A stretch of 64,000 nucleotides of DNA, taken from the NCBI RefSeq assembly GCF_017921975.2, contig NZ_JAGEMO020000018.1, positions 124,001-188,000 on the forward strand. Direction: 5' to 3'. Positions 1 to 9,468 of the stretch are shown one piece after another. Below the pieces are notes generated by a model. That model was not told the origin of the DNA. It saw nothing but the letters and a program-made list of their open reading frames with translations, and ran no database searches. The DNA is from Hymenobacter terricola. GTDB taxonomy: Bacteria; Bacteroidota; Bacteroidia; Cytophagales; Hymenobacteraceae. The translations under genes were made by a program, and so were the position numbers. The stretch's first letter is position 1. Every line of letters begins with the position of its first letter.

Positions 1-1
1 G

Positions 2-844
2 AACGCCGGCCTCGACGGCTTCCGCTGCGACGTGGCCGGGCTGGTGCCCACCGATTTCTGGAACGACACCCGCCAGGAGCTGGAGAAGATAAAGCCGGTG
101 TTCATGCTGGCCGAGTGGGACGAATTGTTTCCGCCCACCTTCCTCAAAAAAGGCGAGTTCACGCCCCACACCCACTTGCTCGAAAAGGCCTTCGATGCCA
201 CCTACGCCCTGCGCCTGCACGGCCTGCTCGACAGCCTGGGCCGGGGCCGGAAACCTACCACCGAGCTGGCCCGCTACTGGGCCGCCGAGCGCCGGATGTA
301 CCCGGCCGGAGTGAACCTGATGGCCTTCACCAGCACCCACGACATCAACGCCTGGGACGGCTCGGAGTACGAGCGCCTCGGGGCCAATGCCCTGCCCGAA
401 GCCGTGCTCACGATGCTCTGGCCCGGCATTCCGATGCTCTACAACGGCCAGGAAGCGGCCATGAAACGCCGCCTCCGCTTCTTCGATAAAGACACCATTC
501 CGTGGGGAAATTACCCGCTGGAAAGCTTCTACACTACGCTGTTGCAGCTGAAGAAGCAGCACCCGGCACTGCGAAATTTCGATGCGGCATCAACGTTTCG
601 GCTGTTGCCCAGCCCGCCCGGCACCGTGGTTTTTGACCGCCGTAAAGACCTGGAAGGCGTAGTAGTTGCCGTAAACCTGAGCGACAAATCGCAACGTGTG
701 ACTCTGCCAGAAACTCCAAGCGCGCTGGGTTGGTACTACGTTTCGCTATTCGATGGTCACACGCAGTCGGCATTCGGAAAGACCAGTAGCGTAACGCTGC
801 CGCCCCACGGTTACCAGGCCTGGCAACAAGTCGCCATGAAGTGA
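2..844 (+). CDS. GH13 alpha-amylase family glycosidase, C-terminal part (5' end outside window)
   Basis: The reading frame is open from the window edge, giving 280 residues of a GH13 alpha-glucan-active enzyme. Three conserved GH13 regions are visible: DGFRCDVA with the nucleophile Asp at visible residue 10, FMLAEWDE with the acid/base Glu near 38, and STHDINAW with the His-Asp pair near 113-114. After the barrel comes a beta-rich C-terminal domain. The likely role is hydrolysis or transglycosylation of alpha-1,4/1,6 glucans. The signal peptide, if any, lies outside the window, so location and exact specificity cannot be judged. It ends at TGA 842-844 with no overlap to the next gene. Confidence 0.88.
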   Translation, partial: NAGLDGFRCDVAGLVPTDFWNDTRQELEKIKPVFMLAEWDELFPPTFLKKGEFTPHTHLLEKAFDATYALRLHGLLDSLGRGRKPTTELARYWAAERRMYPAGVNLMAFTSTHDINAWDGSEYERLGANALPEAVLTMLWPGIPMLYNGQEAAMKRRLRFFDKDTIPWGNYPLESFYTTLLQLKKQHPALRNFDAASTFRLLPSPPGTVVFDRRKDLEGVVVAVNLSDKSQRVTLPETPSALGWYYVSLFDGHTQSAFGKTSSVTLPPHGYQAWQQVAMK

Positions 845-968
845 TGCCAGGCTAATTTAAACCCCGGGCTGGATGTTCCAACCGGAATAACGTATCCATT
901 AGTCGGCGCGTCCAACCGGGCTAGCCCAGACTGCGACGGCCCTGTTTTACCTCCCTACATATTTCCGC

Positions 969-1565
969 ATGCTCCTTTCCTCCCTTTTCGATACCGAGCA
1001 AATCAACCGCCTCATCCGGACCCGGCGCAGCACGTTCATTCCCCAGTTCGTGCCCGGCCGGGTGATTCCCGACGACATCATCTGGCAGCTGCTGGAAAAC
1101 GCCAACTGGGCACCCAGCCACAAGCAAACCGAGCCCTGGCGCTTCACCGTGTTCACGGGCGCGGGCCTGCAAAAACTGGCTGCATTCCAGGCCGATTTGT
1201 ACGCGCAAACCGCCGGCCCGGCCTACAAAGCGGGCAAGCATGCCAACCTGCGCAACAACCCGCCACAGTGCTCGCACGTCATCGCCATTGCCATGAAGCG
1301 CACCGAGCCGCGCCTGCCCGAAATCGAGGAAATCGAAGCCGTGGCCTGCGCCGTGCAAAACTTGCACCTCACCGCCCACGCCTACGGCCTCGGCGGCTAC
1401 TGGAGCAGCGGCGGCATCACCTACACCGAGGAAGCCAAAGCGTTTTTTGGCTTAGACGCGGAGGACCGCCTGCTGGGCTTCTTTCAGCTGGGGTACATTG
1501 AGGTGCCGTCGCCGCCCGGCGAGCGCGGGTCAATACACGATAAAACCCGCTGGGTAAGCGAGTAG
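969..1565 (+). CDS. Nitroreductase family FMN-dependent oxidoreductase
   Basis: This 198-residue protein has the size and layout of the NAD(P)H-dependent nitroreductase superfamily. The N-terminal region has the RTRRS motif around residues 17-21, where Arg residues usually contact FMN phosphate. It is followed by ENANWAPSHKQTEPWRF, the typical 'AP(S/T)..(N/T)xQPW' segment, and later by the GLGGYWSSG segment near the C-terminal third. No signal peptide is present, so it should be cytoplasmic. The substrate cannot be told from sequence. It heads a run of same-strand small oxidoreductases, but gaps of 30-120 bp leave an operon unproven. Confidence 0.85.
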   Translation: MLLSSLFDTEQINRLIRTRRSTFIPQFVPGRVIPDDIIWQLLENANWAPSHKQTEPWRFTVFTGAGLQKLAAFQADLYAQTAGPAYKAGKHANLRNNPPQCSHVIAIAMKRTEPRLPEIEEIEAVACAVQNLHLTAHAYGLGGYWSSGGITYTEEAKAFFGLDAEDRLLGFFQLGYIEVPSPPGERGSIHDKTRWVSE

Positions 1566-1663
1566 GCCGTTATTTTCTTCCCGGCCCGTTGTACTCACCC
1601 GGCATCCGCACCAGACGAGCACAACGGGCTTTTTTAACCCGCGCAAACAATCTCAATTGCTCC

Positions 1664-2053
1664 ATGCCGCCCCTCCTTGGCCTGCACCACGTCGCCGTTA
1701 TCTGTTCCAATTACGAAGTTTCGAAGCGCTTCTACACCGAAATTCTCGGCCTGGAAGTGTTGGCCGAAACCTACCGCGCCGCGCGCAATTCTTATAAGCT
1801 GGACCTGGCGGTGAATGGCCAGTACGTGCTCGAATTATTCTCTTTCCCCAGCCCGCCGCTGCGCCCCAGCTACCCGGAGGCCGCCGGCCTGCGCCACCTC
1901 GCCTTTGCCGTGGCCGATGTGGCCGCCGCCATGCAGCACCTGGAGCAGCACGGCGTGCCCTGCGAGTCCGTTCGCCTTGATGAGCTGACCGGCTGCCGCT
2001 TCACCTTTTTTGCCGACCCCGACGGGCTGCCGCTGGAATTTTACGAAGCCTGA
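1664..2053 (+). CDS. VOC superfamily (glyoxalase/bleomycin resistance-like) metalloprotein
   Basis: From ATG 1664 the product is 129 residues. The frame is open further upstream, but the added residues look non-coding and the VOC fold begins directly after this ATG (LGLHHVAVICSNY). It is a single-domain VOC protein of the YaeR/SMU1112c type. Metal ligands expected for the family can be seen: His in LHHVAV, Glu in VLELFSF, His in LRHLAFAV and Glu in LEFYEA near the C-terminus. The reaction is unknown; such proteins act as lyases, isomerases or dioxygenases. It lies 41 bp upstream of an aldo/keto reductase on the same strand. Confidence 0.85.
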   Translation: MPPLLGLHHVAVICSNYEVSKRFYTEILGLEVLAETYRAARNSYKLDLAVNGQYVLELFSFPSPPLRPSYPEAAGLRHLAFAVADVAAAMQHLEQHGVPCESVRLDELTGCRFTFFADPDGLPLEFYEA

Positions 2054-2093
2054 ACCCAGCCCAACTCGTAACTCATAACTCATAATTTCCCCC

Positions 2094-3065
2094 ATGCAAA
2101 CCCGTGAACTCGGCCGCTCCGGCCTCGCTATTTCGCCCCTCATGCTGGGCGGCAACGTCTTCGGCTGGACCATCGACGAAGCCACTTCTTTCGCCGTGCT
2201 CGACGCCTTCGTGGCCGGCGGCGGCAACGCCATCGACACGGCCGACGGCTACTCGGTGTGGGTGCCCGGCCACGTGGGCGGCGAGTCCGAAACCATCATC
2301 GGCAAGTGGCTGCAGCGGCGCAGCCGGCGCGACGACGTGGTGATTGCCACCAAAGTGGGCTGGGAAGTGAATGCGGAGCACAAGGGCCTGAAAAAGGACT
2401 ACATCCTGCGCGCCGTGGAAGGCTCCCTCAAGCGCCTCCAGACCGATTATATCGACCTTTACCAGTCGCACAAAGACGACCCCACCACGCCCGTGGAGGA
2501 AACGCTGGAAGCCTACGCCCAGCTGGTAAAGGAAGGCAAAGTGCGCGTCATCGGGGCTTCTAATTTCACGGCGGCGCGCCTGAGCGAGTCGCTGGCCGCC
2601 AGCAAGCAGCACGGGTTTCCGCGCTACGAGACGCTGCAAAACCTATACAACCTCTACGACCGGGAGGATTTTGAGCAGAACCTTGCCCCGCTCCTGCTCG
2701 AAGAAACCATCAGCGCCATTCCGTATTACGGCCTCGCGGCGGGCTTCCTCACCGGCAAATACCGCGACCAGAACGACCTGCAGAAAAGCCCGCGCGGCGC
2801 CGGCATCGGCCAGAAATACCTGAACGACAAGGGCCTGAACCTGCTCACCGCCATCGATGCCGTGGCCAACCGCCAGCAGGCCACGCCCGCCCAGGTGGCC
2901 CTGGCCTGGCTGATGCAGGCCCCCGCCGTGACGGCCCCCATTGCCAGCGCCACCAGCGTGGGCCAGGTCACGGAGCTGCTCGAAGCCACCGAGCTGCGCC
3001 TTACGGCCGAGGATTTGGAGACGCTGGAAACCGCGCAGCCAGTGAAAGCGGCGGAGGGCGAGTAA
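2094..3065 (+). CDS. Aldo/keto reductase
   Basis: The 323-residue protein is a full-length aldo/keto reductase with a TIM-barrel fold using NADPH. The catalytic tetrad can be followed: Asp in NAIDTADGYS with the Tyr just after it, Lys in VVIATKVGW, and His in DLYQSHKDD. The C-terminal SVGQVTELLEA segment matches the cofactor-binding helix. It resembles the YajO/Tas-like bacterial group. The ATG at 2094 follows a short run of ACTCATA repeats that recurs before genes in such genomes. No targeting signal is seen. The substrate is unknown. Confidence 0.92.
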   Translation: MQTRELGRSGLAISPLMLGGNVFGWTIDEATSFAVLDAFVAGGGNAIDTADGYSVWVPGHVGGESETIIGKWLQRRSRRDDVVIATKVGWEVNAEHKGLKKDYILRAVEGSLKRLQTDYIDLYQSHKDDPTTPVEETLEAYAQLVKEGKVRVIGASNFTAARLSESLAASKQHGFPRYETLQNLYNLYDREDFEQNLAPLLLEETISAIPYYGLAAGFLTGKYRDQNDLQKSPRGAGIGQKYLNDKGLNLLTAIDAVANRQQATPAQVALAWLMQAPAVTAPIASATSVGQVTELLEATELRLTAEDLETLETAQPVKAAEGE

Positions 3066-3188
3066 TTGCCGAACGAAGTGTTTTTCTGCCCCGGCCCGCT
3101 CATTTCCTAACCTAGGTCAAGCGGCCGCGGGGCCAACTTGCGGCCGCGTACCAACGCCTTGCCATTCCCTTAAACCCTCGTCCCACCC

Positions 3189-4217
3189 ATGCCCACCAAC
3201 CACCGCGTAAAACTAGCTTCCCGCCCCGCCGGCGGCCTGCCCCAGCCCGCCAACTTCGAATTCGACGCCGTCGAGACGCCCGCCCTTACCGAGGGCCAGG
3301 TATTGGTCAAAATCAGCTACATTTCCCTCGACCCCGCCATGCGCGGCTGGATGAACGAAAGCCGCTCCTACATCAAGCCCGTGCAGATTGGCGACGTGTT
3401 CCGGGCCGGCACGGCCGGGCAAGTGGTGGAATCGCAGAACCCCGCTTTCGCGGTGGGCGACTACGTGACCGGCAACCTCGGCGTGCAGCAATACGCCGTG
3501 GCGGGCGCCGGGGCCACCGACCCCGCCAGCCCCGAATACCTGGTGAAAGTGGACACCCGCCTCGCCCCGCTCGAAACCTATTTGGCCACGCTCGGCATGC
3601 CCGGCCTCACGGCCTACTTCGGCCTGCTGAACACCGGCCAGCCCAAAGCGGGCGAAACCGTGGTGGTGAGCGGCGCGGCCGGCGCCGTGGGCAGCGTGGT
3701 GGGCCAGATTGCCAAGCTCAAAGGCTGCCGCGTGGTGGGCATTGTGGGCGACGAGGAAAAGGCCGAATACTGCACCACGGAGCTGGGTTTTGATGCCACC
3801 ATCAACTACAAAACCGAGAACGTGCGCACTGCCCTGCGCGCCGCCTGCCCCAAGGGCATCGACGTATATTTTGACAATGTGGGCGGCGAAATCCTCGATT
3901 TCGTGCTGGAGCAAATCCGCCTGCACGCCCGCATTGTCATCTGCGGGGCCATTTCGCAGTACAACAACACGACGCCCGTGAAGGGCCCCAGCAACTACCT
4001 CTCGCTGCTCGTGAACCGCGCCCGCATGGAAGGAATCGTGGTGTTCGACAACGCCGCCAACTACGCCACCGCCGCCCGCGAAATGGCCGGCTGGATTCAG
4101 GAAGGCAAGCTGAAATCGCCCAAAGTGCAGGTCGAGCACGGCATCGAAAACTTCCTGCCAGCGCTGCTGAAGCTGTTTTCGGGCGAGAATTTCGGCAAGC
4201 TGGTGCTGGCCCCGTAG
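3189..4217 (+). CDS. NADP-dependent MDR oxidoreductase (leukotriene B4 12-hydroxydehydrogenase/CurA type)
   Basis: This 342-residue protein belongs to the zinc-independent medium-chain dehydrogenase/reductase family that reduces alpha,beta-unsaturated ketones (LTB4DH, curcumin reductase, YfmJ). Evidence is the N-terminal SLDPAMRGWM motif, the Rossmann glycine-rich SGAAGAVGSVVGQIAK around residues 155-170, the DVYFDNVGGEI segment and RARMEGIVVFD near the C-terminus, all typical of this group. It is probably a cytoplasmic alkenal/one reductase. A strong bidirectional hairpin follows the stop codon. Confidence 0.92.
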   Translation: MPTNHRVKLASRPAGGLPQPANFEFDAVETPALTEGQVLVKISYISLDPAMRGWMNESRSYIKPVQIGDVFRAGTAGQVVESQNPAFAVGDYVTGNLGVQQYAVAGAGATDPASPEYLVKVDTRLAPLETYLATLGMPGLTAYFGLLNTGQPKAGETVVVSGAAGAVGSVVGQIAKLKGCRVVGIVGDEEKAEYCTTELGFDATINYKTENVRTALRAACPKGIDVYFDNVGGEILDFVLEQIRLHARIVICGAISQYNNTTPVKGPSNYLSLLVNRARMEGIVVFDNAANYATAAREMAGWIQEGKLKSPKVQVEHGIENFLPALLKLFSGENFGKLVLAP

Positions 4218-4241
4218 CGCCGGCGTACTTTGTAATTGGCA

Positions 4242-4279
4242 GAACGGTCCGGCTGAGCGCAGGCTCAGCCGGACCGTTC
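4242..4279. terminator. Bidirectional terminator, 17-bp perfect stem
   Basis: A perfect 17-bp inverted repeat (4242-4258 and 4263-4279) with a 4-nt loop lies between two convergent genes ending at 4217 and 4297. Its place and strength suggest termination for both strands. Confidence 0.8.
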
Positions 4280-4296
4280 CTACTTTTCAGCAATGC

Positions 4297-5331
4297 CTAT
4301 TGCGCCGTGATGTCCGAATACTCGTAGTTCAGGGCTACTTCCAATGGCTGGCCATCGGCTTCGGCGTAGGGGTACACGAAGTAGTTGAGCGGCGGGCCGG
4401 CCTGCTTGGGCGTCAGCTCCACATCGCGGCCCCGGGTAAATTCGACGCGGTTTTCGTCGTGGGCCCCGAAGAAGTAGGCGCGCTTGTCGGGGTTCTTGGC
4501 GGCTTCGGACGCATCGACGGGCACCCAGCCGGTTTCGGGGGTGAAGAACTCGGCCCAGCAATGGTAGCCTTTGATTTCACCCTTGCCCCGGCCCACCGGC
4601 AGCGGCAGCCCGATGCTGAACCGCGCCGGAATGCCCAAGGCGCGGCAGTAGCCGATGACGATGGCGTGAAAGTCGGTGCAGTTGCCGCGCCGGGCGTCGC
4701 AGGCGTAGTAGATGTCGCCCCGGCCCCAGCCCTGGCCGGTTTTGTCGTAGGCCACGGTGCTCACCACGTGCTCGTAGATGGCGCGGGCTTTTTCAAGCGG
4801 GGTTTTGGCGTGGGCTTTGGCCACCACTTCTTCGGCCTGCTGCTTGATTTTGGCATCGAGCGGCACGAGGCGGTCGGGAGCCAGCCAGCGGGCCATATCG
4901 GGGTCCGTTCTTTCCTTTTTGGCTTTGCTGGCAGCGTCGGCCGTGGGGCCGTTGGCGCGCAGGTTGAGGTGCTCGCGGCGCGTGATTTGGGCCGTGAGCT
5001 TCACCACCAGCGGCGCGGTGGGCACGGCGGCCGGCCGCAGGTGCAGCATCTGGTTGCCGAAGGCGCCCTTCTCAATTTTGTACGGCACCGGGGACTCGAT
5101 TTTCAGGTCGGCCACGTCCTGGTTGGCGTCGGTGTGGGGCACGGGCAGCCAGAGGTCCAGGGTTTGGGTGCCGGCCGGGGGCACGGGCACGGTGGCCGTG
5201 CTGGTGAGCGCAAAGATGCGGCTGCGCGGCGCGGCGGCTATTTGGGCCGAAGCCCCGAAGCCGGACAGCGCCGCCGCCGCGCCCAGCAGCCCCACCCGAA
5301 TGGCGGGGGAAATCAACAACGAAACGTTCAC
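4297..5331 (-). CDS. Secreted transglutaminase-like (TgpA/transglut_core) cysteine protease-fold protein
   Basis: I chose the GTG at 5331 because it begins a clear signal peptide (ISPAIRVGLLGAAAAL..ASAQ); the frame runs on to 5607 but that extension overlaps the divergent gene's promoter. The 344-residue protein has an N-terminal beta domain and a transglutaminase core. The catalytic triad is visible: Cys in RRGNCTDFHA, His in KGYHCWAEFF and Asp in WVPVDASEAA. Such periplasmic proteins cleave or cross-link peptides, but the substrate is unknown. The family name is secure, the role is not. Confidence 0.85.
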   Translation of the reverse strand: MNVSLLISPAIRVGLLGAAAALSGFGASAQIAAAPRSRIFALTSTATVPVPPAGTQTLDLWLPVPHTDANQDVADLKIESPVPYKIEKGAFGNQMLHLRPAAVPTAPLVVKLTAQITRREHLNLRANGPTADAASKAKKERTDPDMARWLAPDRLVPLDAKIKQQAEEVVAKAHAKTPLEKARAIYEHVVSTVAYDKTGQGWGRGDIYYACDARRGNCTDFHAIVIGYCRALGIPARFSIGLPLPVGRGKGEIKGYHCWAEFFTPETGWVPVDASEAAKNPDKRAYFFGAHDENRVEFTRGRDVELTPKQAGPPLNYFVYPYAEADGQPLEVALNYEYSDITAQ

Positions 5332-5560
5332 GGCAACGAGGCAACAGGTCGCTGCTGGCGGGCGTCGGCGAAGCTGGACCGGGACGAAAATCAGTCCCAG
5401 CTCGACGGCCAAAGCAAGGCGCTTTGCCCGTTGACGCGGCGCTCCGAAAAGCGCCCGCCAGTCAGGGCCAACCAGACCCCAGCAGTGCGGCAAAGGTACG
5501 ACAGGCCCAACCGCGGGCCGTCCGGCGCGTACCGGTGGAAGCGCCAACCGCTTTCCGTCC

Positions 5561-6277
5561 ATGCTTTTTCTCGCCGAACCCATCACGCCCTTCGACTGGC
5601 ACCGCATGCTGTGGACGGCCGACGCCCCGCCTGCCTTCCTGTTCGAAGTGGCCTTCCGCTGCGTGGCTACCTACATATTGTTGCTGGCAGCCCTGCGCGT
5701 GACGGGCCGGCGCGGGGTGCGCCAGCTCTCCATTTTCGAGCTCAGCATCATCCTCGCCCTGGGCTCGGCGGCCGGCGACACCATGTTTTACCACGACACG
5801 CCGCTGCTGCCCGTGGCGGTGGTGTTTGTGGTGGTGAGTGGGTTGTATTGGTTTTTCAACCGGCTCACCGAGTGGTATCCGCGCTTCGGCGACTGGCTGG
5901 AAGGCACGCCCATTTTGCTCATCGAAGAAGGGCGCATCAACGTGAAAAATCTCAACAACCTCAACCTCACGCAAAAAGAGCTGTTTGGCGAGCTGCGCCA
6001 GCAGCAGGTGGAGCACCTCGGCCAGGTGCGCCGCGCCTACATGGAAGCCACCGGCAACCTCAGCGCCTACTTTTACGCCCCCGAGGAAGCCACGCCCGGC
6101 CTGCCCATCTGGCCCGAACTGCTGGCGGCCTCCCGGCGCCGCATGGACGCCGCCGGGCCCCACGCCTGCTGCCAATGCGGCCAGGTGCAGGAGGTGGCGC
6201 GGGGCGAAACGGCTACCTGCCCCGTGTGCCAGAATGCGGAATGGGTGCCCGTGTGCAGTGCCAAGCGAGAGGCGTAA
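5561..6277 (+). CDS. YetF-like DUF421 membrane protein with C-terminal zinc ribbon
   Basis: The 238-residue protein has three predicted membrane helices in the first ~100 residues and then a cytoplasmic YetF domain (PILLIEEGRIN, then the NLTQKELFGELRQQ segment typical of DUF421). After this comes an extra C-terminal module with Cys pairs (ACCQCG ... CPVC), spaced like a zinc ribbon, in the last 35 residues. DUF421 proteins have been linked to spore coat and envelope functions in Bacillus, but the molecular role is unknown. It is divergent from the transglutaminase-like gene. Confidence 0.85.
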   Translation: MLFLAEPITPFDWHRMLWTADAPPAFLFEVAFRCVATYILLLAALRVTGRRGVRQLSIFELSIILALGSAAGDTMFYHDTPLLPVAVVFVVVSGLYWFFNRLTEWYPRFGDWLEGTPILLIEEGRINVKNLNNLNLTQKELFGELRQQQVEHLGQVRRAYMEATGNLSAYFYAPEEATPGLPIWPELLAASRRRMDAAGPHACCQCGQVQEVARGETATCPVCQNAEWVPVCSAKREA

Positions 6278-6303
6278 GCCCCTGTTTTGTGCATTAGCCC
6301 GTC

Positions 6304-6432
6304 ATGCCGAGCGCCGCCGAACCCAGCCGCGCCCTCCGGCAAATCCGGCAGTTTGGCGCCCTGCTCAACCAGTATCATCGCACCCACCTCAACGCCCCGT
6401 GCCGCCGGGTGCTCAACACATTCGTCCTGTAA
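6304..6432 (+). CDS. Possible 42-residue small protein
   Basis: A short frame from ATG 6304 to TAA 6430-6432 encodes 42 residues with mixed composition (SRALRQIRQFGALLNQYHRT in the middle), unlike the Pro/Arg/Ala-rich shadows of GC-rich genes. It sits alone between the YetF-like gene and the DUF983 promoter. No homologue is recognised. It could be chance or a remnant. Confidence 0.3.
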   Translation: MPSAAEPSRALRQIRQFGALLNQYHRTHLNAPCRRVLNTFVL

Positions 6433-6472
6433 AGCCCCGCAAACGGGCTGCAAAGGAGGGCTAAGCGCCGGG

Positions 6473-6480
6473 TAATTTTG
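6473..6480 (+). promoter_or_regulatory. Bacteroidota -7 promoter element TAATTTTG
   Basis: The sequence TAATTTTG fits the Bacteroidota TAnnTTTG -7 element and lies 80 bp before the DUF983 start. No good -33 TTG was found at the usual distance. Confidence 0.45.
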
Positions 6481-6560
6481 GGGGTTAATGCGGCCGAGGC
6501 CGCGCCGGCCAGGCGCGCATGAGCGCGGGCCGCATTTTCCCGTATAATTTCAGTTGCCTC

Positions 6561-7022
6561 ATGCATACCTCCCCTGCCCCGGTTATGACTGGACCCACCG
6601 ATACTTCCGAATTCGTCGATTCTACCGCGCTGGCGCTGCTCCACCTGCGCTGCCCCCGCTGCCACACCGGCAAGCTGTTCAGCTACTCCGCGCTGAACGT
6701 CACGAAATTTGCCCAAATGCCGGCGCAGTGCCCCGACTGCGGGCAGTCGTTTGAGCCTGAGCCCGGCTTCTACTTCGGCTCCATGTACTTCACCTTTGGC
6801 TTCAACGTGGCCACCTTCCTGGTGCTGGGCGTGGCGATTTACTACCTGCTCGGCAACCCCGATACATGGGTGTATGTGAGCATCATTACCGGGGCCACGG
6901 TGCTGCTCACGCCGGTTATCCTGCGCTATTCGCGGGCGCTGATGCTGTACCTGTTCGGCGGTGTGCAGTACAACCCCAACTGGCGGCAGCACCGCCGCGT
7001 TGGCGCGTCGAACGAGGACTGA
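6561..7022 (+). CDS. DUF983 family membrane protein
   Basis: From ATG 6561 this is a 153-residue protein; ATG 6519 or 6585 are other possible starts. A zinc-ribbon-like part with LRCPRCHTGK and CPDCGQSFEPEPGFYFGSMY comes first, then two predicted membrane helices (FGFNVATFLVLGVAIYYLL and a VYVSIITGATVLLTPVIL helix). This CxxC-CxxC-EPEPGFYFG pattern followed by two helices is the DUF983 signature common in Bacteroidota. The function is unknown. A hairpin terminator follows at 7142-7184. Confidence 0.88.
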   Translation: MHTSPAPVMTGPTDTSEFVDSTALALLHLRCPRCHTGKLFSYSALNVTKFAQMPAQCPDCGQSFEPEPGFYFGSMYFTFGFNVATFLVLGVAIYYLLGNPDTWVYVSIITGATVLLTPVILRYSRALMLYLFGGVQYNPNWRQHRRVGASNED

Positions 7023-7141
7023 GCAACGGCTGTAGAGACGCATAATTGCTTCTCGTCGCCCGCACCGTTTGGGTGTTTGTTCAACCAGGTCATCGTTCAA
7101 CGCTGAGATGCCAGGTATGGCGCCTCTACAATCGTTCACAT

Positions 7142-7184
7142 ACGCAAAGCCCCGGCCGCTTAAGAAGTAGCCGGGGCTTTGCGT
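7142..7184. terminator. Hairpin terminator, 15-bp stem
   Basis: Perfect 15-bp arms at 7142-7156 and 7170-7184 with a 13-nt loop lie between the convergent DUF983 and M1 peptidase genes. The rest of the 7023-7298 gap holds only a degraded copy of a GTAGAGACGC palindrome (about 7032-7132). Confidence 0.7.
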
Positions 7185-7298
7185 TTCTCAAAAAATAGCT
7201 CAGCGTTGATTGCGGCGACCAAGCACGCCGAAATCGTATTGCGGCCGGCGTAAACGGCTTGTTCCAACGGGCCGAAATATAACTTCGGGGTACTCGTT

Positions 7299-9302
7299 CT
7301 AGCGCAGCACCTGGGCCCGCCACACGTTGTTGCCGGGGTTCACGTCGGGCAATAGCTTGGTGGGGTTGAGGCGCACCAGCGTGAGCGGGGTGGTGGAATT
7401 GTAGCGGAACGTCCAGGTGCCGCCGCGCTGCCAGATTTCGACCGGCAGGTGCACGCGGGAGACGTTGCCGCTGGTTTCGGTGACTTCGGCGGTGACGGGC
7501 ATGGCGGCCTGGCCCCGGTTTTCGATGGTGATGAGGGCGCCCTGGGCGGGGTCCTGGTTCACGTAGGCCACGGTGGTCACGGCCTGGTCCAGAATCCAGT
7601 TGTTGTACACCCACTCGCGCCAGAACCAGGTCAGGTCCTCGCCGCTGGTTTCGTTCATGGTCCGGAAAAAGTCTTTGGGCTGCGGATGCTTAAAGGCCCA
7701 ACGCTTGATGTAGGTGCGGAAAGCGTAGTCGAACCGCTCCGGGCCCAGGATTTCGGAGCGCAGCAGAAACAGGCCGAAACCCATTTTGCTATACGCCGCG
7801 AAGCCCAGGTTGCGGGCCTGCGTCACGTCGGGCACGGTGTAGGGCGGGTCGGTGGCGGGGTCGAGGATGCCGCGCACCACGCCGCCCACCAGCCGGGCCG
7901 TGTCGTTGAGCTGCTTCCGGTACTCGCCGTTGTTGAAATCGTTGCTGGACAGGATGTTGATGAAGGTGTTGAAGCCCTCGTCCATCCACGGGTATTTGCG
8001 TTCGTTCGAGCCCACAATCATCGGAAACCAGTTGTGGCCGAATTCGTGGTCCGTCACGCTCCAGAGGCTGGCTTTGCGGGCGTTCACGCCGCAAAACACA
8101 ATGCCCGGATACTCCATGCCGCCCACCACGCCGGCCACGTTGGTGGCCACCGGGTAGCTGAACTCATACCACTGCTTCGAGTTGTATTCGATGCTCTTCT
8201 TCACGTACTCCGTCGCGCGGTTCCAGGCCGTGTCCTGCGCCGCTTCCACGGGGTAAAGCGACATGGCCAGCGACTTGCGCCCGCTGGGCAGGTTCATTTT
8301 AGCTGCGTCCCACACAAAAGCCGCCGACGCGGCCCAGGCCACGTCCCGCGCCCGCTGGCAGCGGAAATGCCAGGTGAGGCGGCCGTTTTTGCCACTAGGG
8401 CGCGAGCCGGCCTGCGTCACCTCATCTACTGAACGCACGATGACGGTCTGGTCCGAGCCGGCGGCTTTGGCCAGGCGGTTTTGCTGGGCGTTAGTCAGCA
8501 CTTCGGCGGGGTTCACCAGCTCACCCGAGCCGCCCACGAGGAAGTTGGCGGGCACGTTGAGGGTGTAGTCGAAGCTGCCGTATTCGAGGTAAAACTCGGC
8601 CGCCATGTAGGGCAGCGTGTTCCAGCCCTCCACGTCGTCGTACACCTCCATGCGCGGGTACCACTGCGCCACCTCGAAGATTTCGCCGTTTTTGGTTTTA
8701 AGCCGGCCGAGGCGGTCGGCGCCGTATTCGGGAATATTGAAGCCGTAGGCGACGGTGATTTTCAGCTTGTCGCCGTGGGCTTTCAGCGCCTCGGGCAGGA
8801 TGATTTGCATCCGCGTGTCATACACGTGGTAGTTGGCCTGCACCTTCTTGCCGTGCAGCTCCACGGTCACGGTTTGCAGCGAGTCGCCGCCCTTGAACCC
8901 CCGGGCCGAGTTGCCAAAGCGGCCGCCCACCACGGGCGTCACGGCCGCCCCGCGCGAGTCGGTCCGGAACAGGTTCTGGTCCACTTGCAGCCACACGAAG
9001 GGCAGGTTGTCCGGGCTGTTGTTGGTGTAGGTGATGGTGGCGGTAGCCGTTACGCGGGCCGCTTTCTCGTCGAGGCTGGCGTTGATTTGGTAGTCGGCCG
9101 CGTTTTGCCAATACGCCGCGCCGGGCTGGCCGCCGGCCGTGCGCGTGGGCGTGGCCAATTGCTCAATAAACGAGGGGTTGAACAGCGTGCGGGCGTCATA
9201 CGCCGGGCCGGTAGGCACCGGTGGTTGGAACTGCGCCACGGCCGGGCCGGCCACGAGCAGTGCCGCGCCCAGCAGCCAGCCGGGCAGGAAATTTATTTTC
9301 AT
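7299..9302 (-). CDS. Secreted M1 family metallopeptidase
   Basis: The 667-residue protein starts with a signal peptide ([20 protein letters not shown], cleavage after AVA-Q). It carries the gluzincin zinc site: HEFGH at residues 419-423 and the third ligand Glu in WMDEGF at 442, exactly HExxH-x18-E. Upstream, GGMEYPG replaces the GxMEN aminopeptidase motif, as in other Bacteroidota M1-like proteins. A beta-rich C-terminal domain follows. It likely removes residues from peptides in the periplasm or outside the cell. It is transcribed towards DUF983 and preceded by a 33-bp inverted repeat element. Confidence 0.92.
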   Translation of the reverse strand: MKINFLPGWLLGAALLVAGPAVAQFQPPVPTGPAYDARTLFNPSFIEQLATPTRTAGGQPGAAYWQNAADYQINASLDEKAARVTATATITYTNNSPDNLPFVWLQVDQNLFRTDSRGAAVTPVVGGRFGNSARGFKGGDSLQTVTVELHGKKVQANYHVYDTRMQIILPEALKAHGDKLKITVAYGFNIPEYGADRLGRLKTKNGEIFEVAQWYPRMEVYDDVEGWNTLPYMAAEFYLEYGSFDYTLNVPANFLVGGSGELVNPAEVLTNAQQNRLAKAAGSDQTVIVRSVDEVTQAGSRPSGKNGRLTWHFRCQRARDVAWAASAAFVWDAAKMNLPSGRKSLAMSLYPVEAAQDTAWNRATEYVKKSIEYNSKQWYEFSYPVATNVAGVVGGMEYPGIVFCGVNARKASLWSVTDHEFGHNWFPMIVGSNERKYPWMDEGFNTFINILSSNDFNNGEYRKQLNDTARLVGGVVRGILDPATDPPYTVPDVTQARNLGFAAYSKMGFGLFLLRSEILGPERFDYAFRTYIKRWAFKHPQPKDFFRTMNETSGEDLTWFWREWVYNNWILDQAVTTVAYVNQDPAQGALITIENRGQAAMPVTAEVTETSGNVSRVHLPVEIWQRGGTWTFRYNSTTPLTLVRLNPTKLLPDVNPGNNVWRAQVLR

Positions 9303-9342
9303 GCGAAAATTCAGGAAGAAAACGAAGAATAATTACACAAAT

Positions 9343-9456
9343 GAACGTCATGCAGAGCGTAGGGAAGCATCTCGCGGGCCACCGCTACATATTGATGGCA
9401 TCACGATTGAGTCACTTACCCGAGCGAGATGCTTCCCTACGCTCTGCATGACGTTC
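9343..9456. repeat. 33-bp perfect inverted repeat (GTCATGC family), 48-nt spacer
   Basis: Arms 9343-9375 and 9424-9456 are exact reverse complements and begin GAACGTCATGC. It lies between the M1 peptidase start and the end of the 9469-9825 gene. Related GTCATGC/GCATGAC palindromes occur at 24692, 26291, 27989 and 31845. Confidence 0.85.
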
Positions 9457-9468
9457 TTGCACACGCCA

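Noticed and set aside
4300..6297. 665-codon plus-strand open frame
   Set aside because: It is antisense to the transglutaminase-like gene and then overlaps YetF in another frame; the composition is Gly/Arg/Val-rich shadow sequence without motifs.
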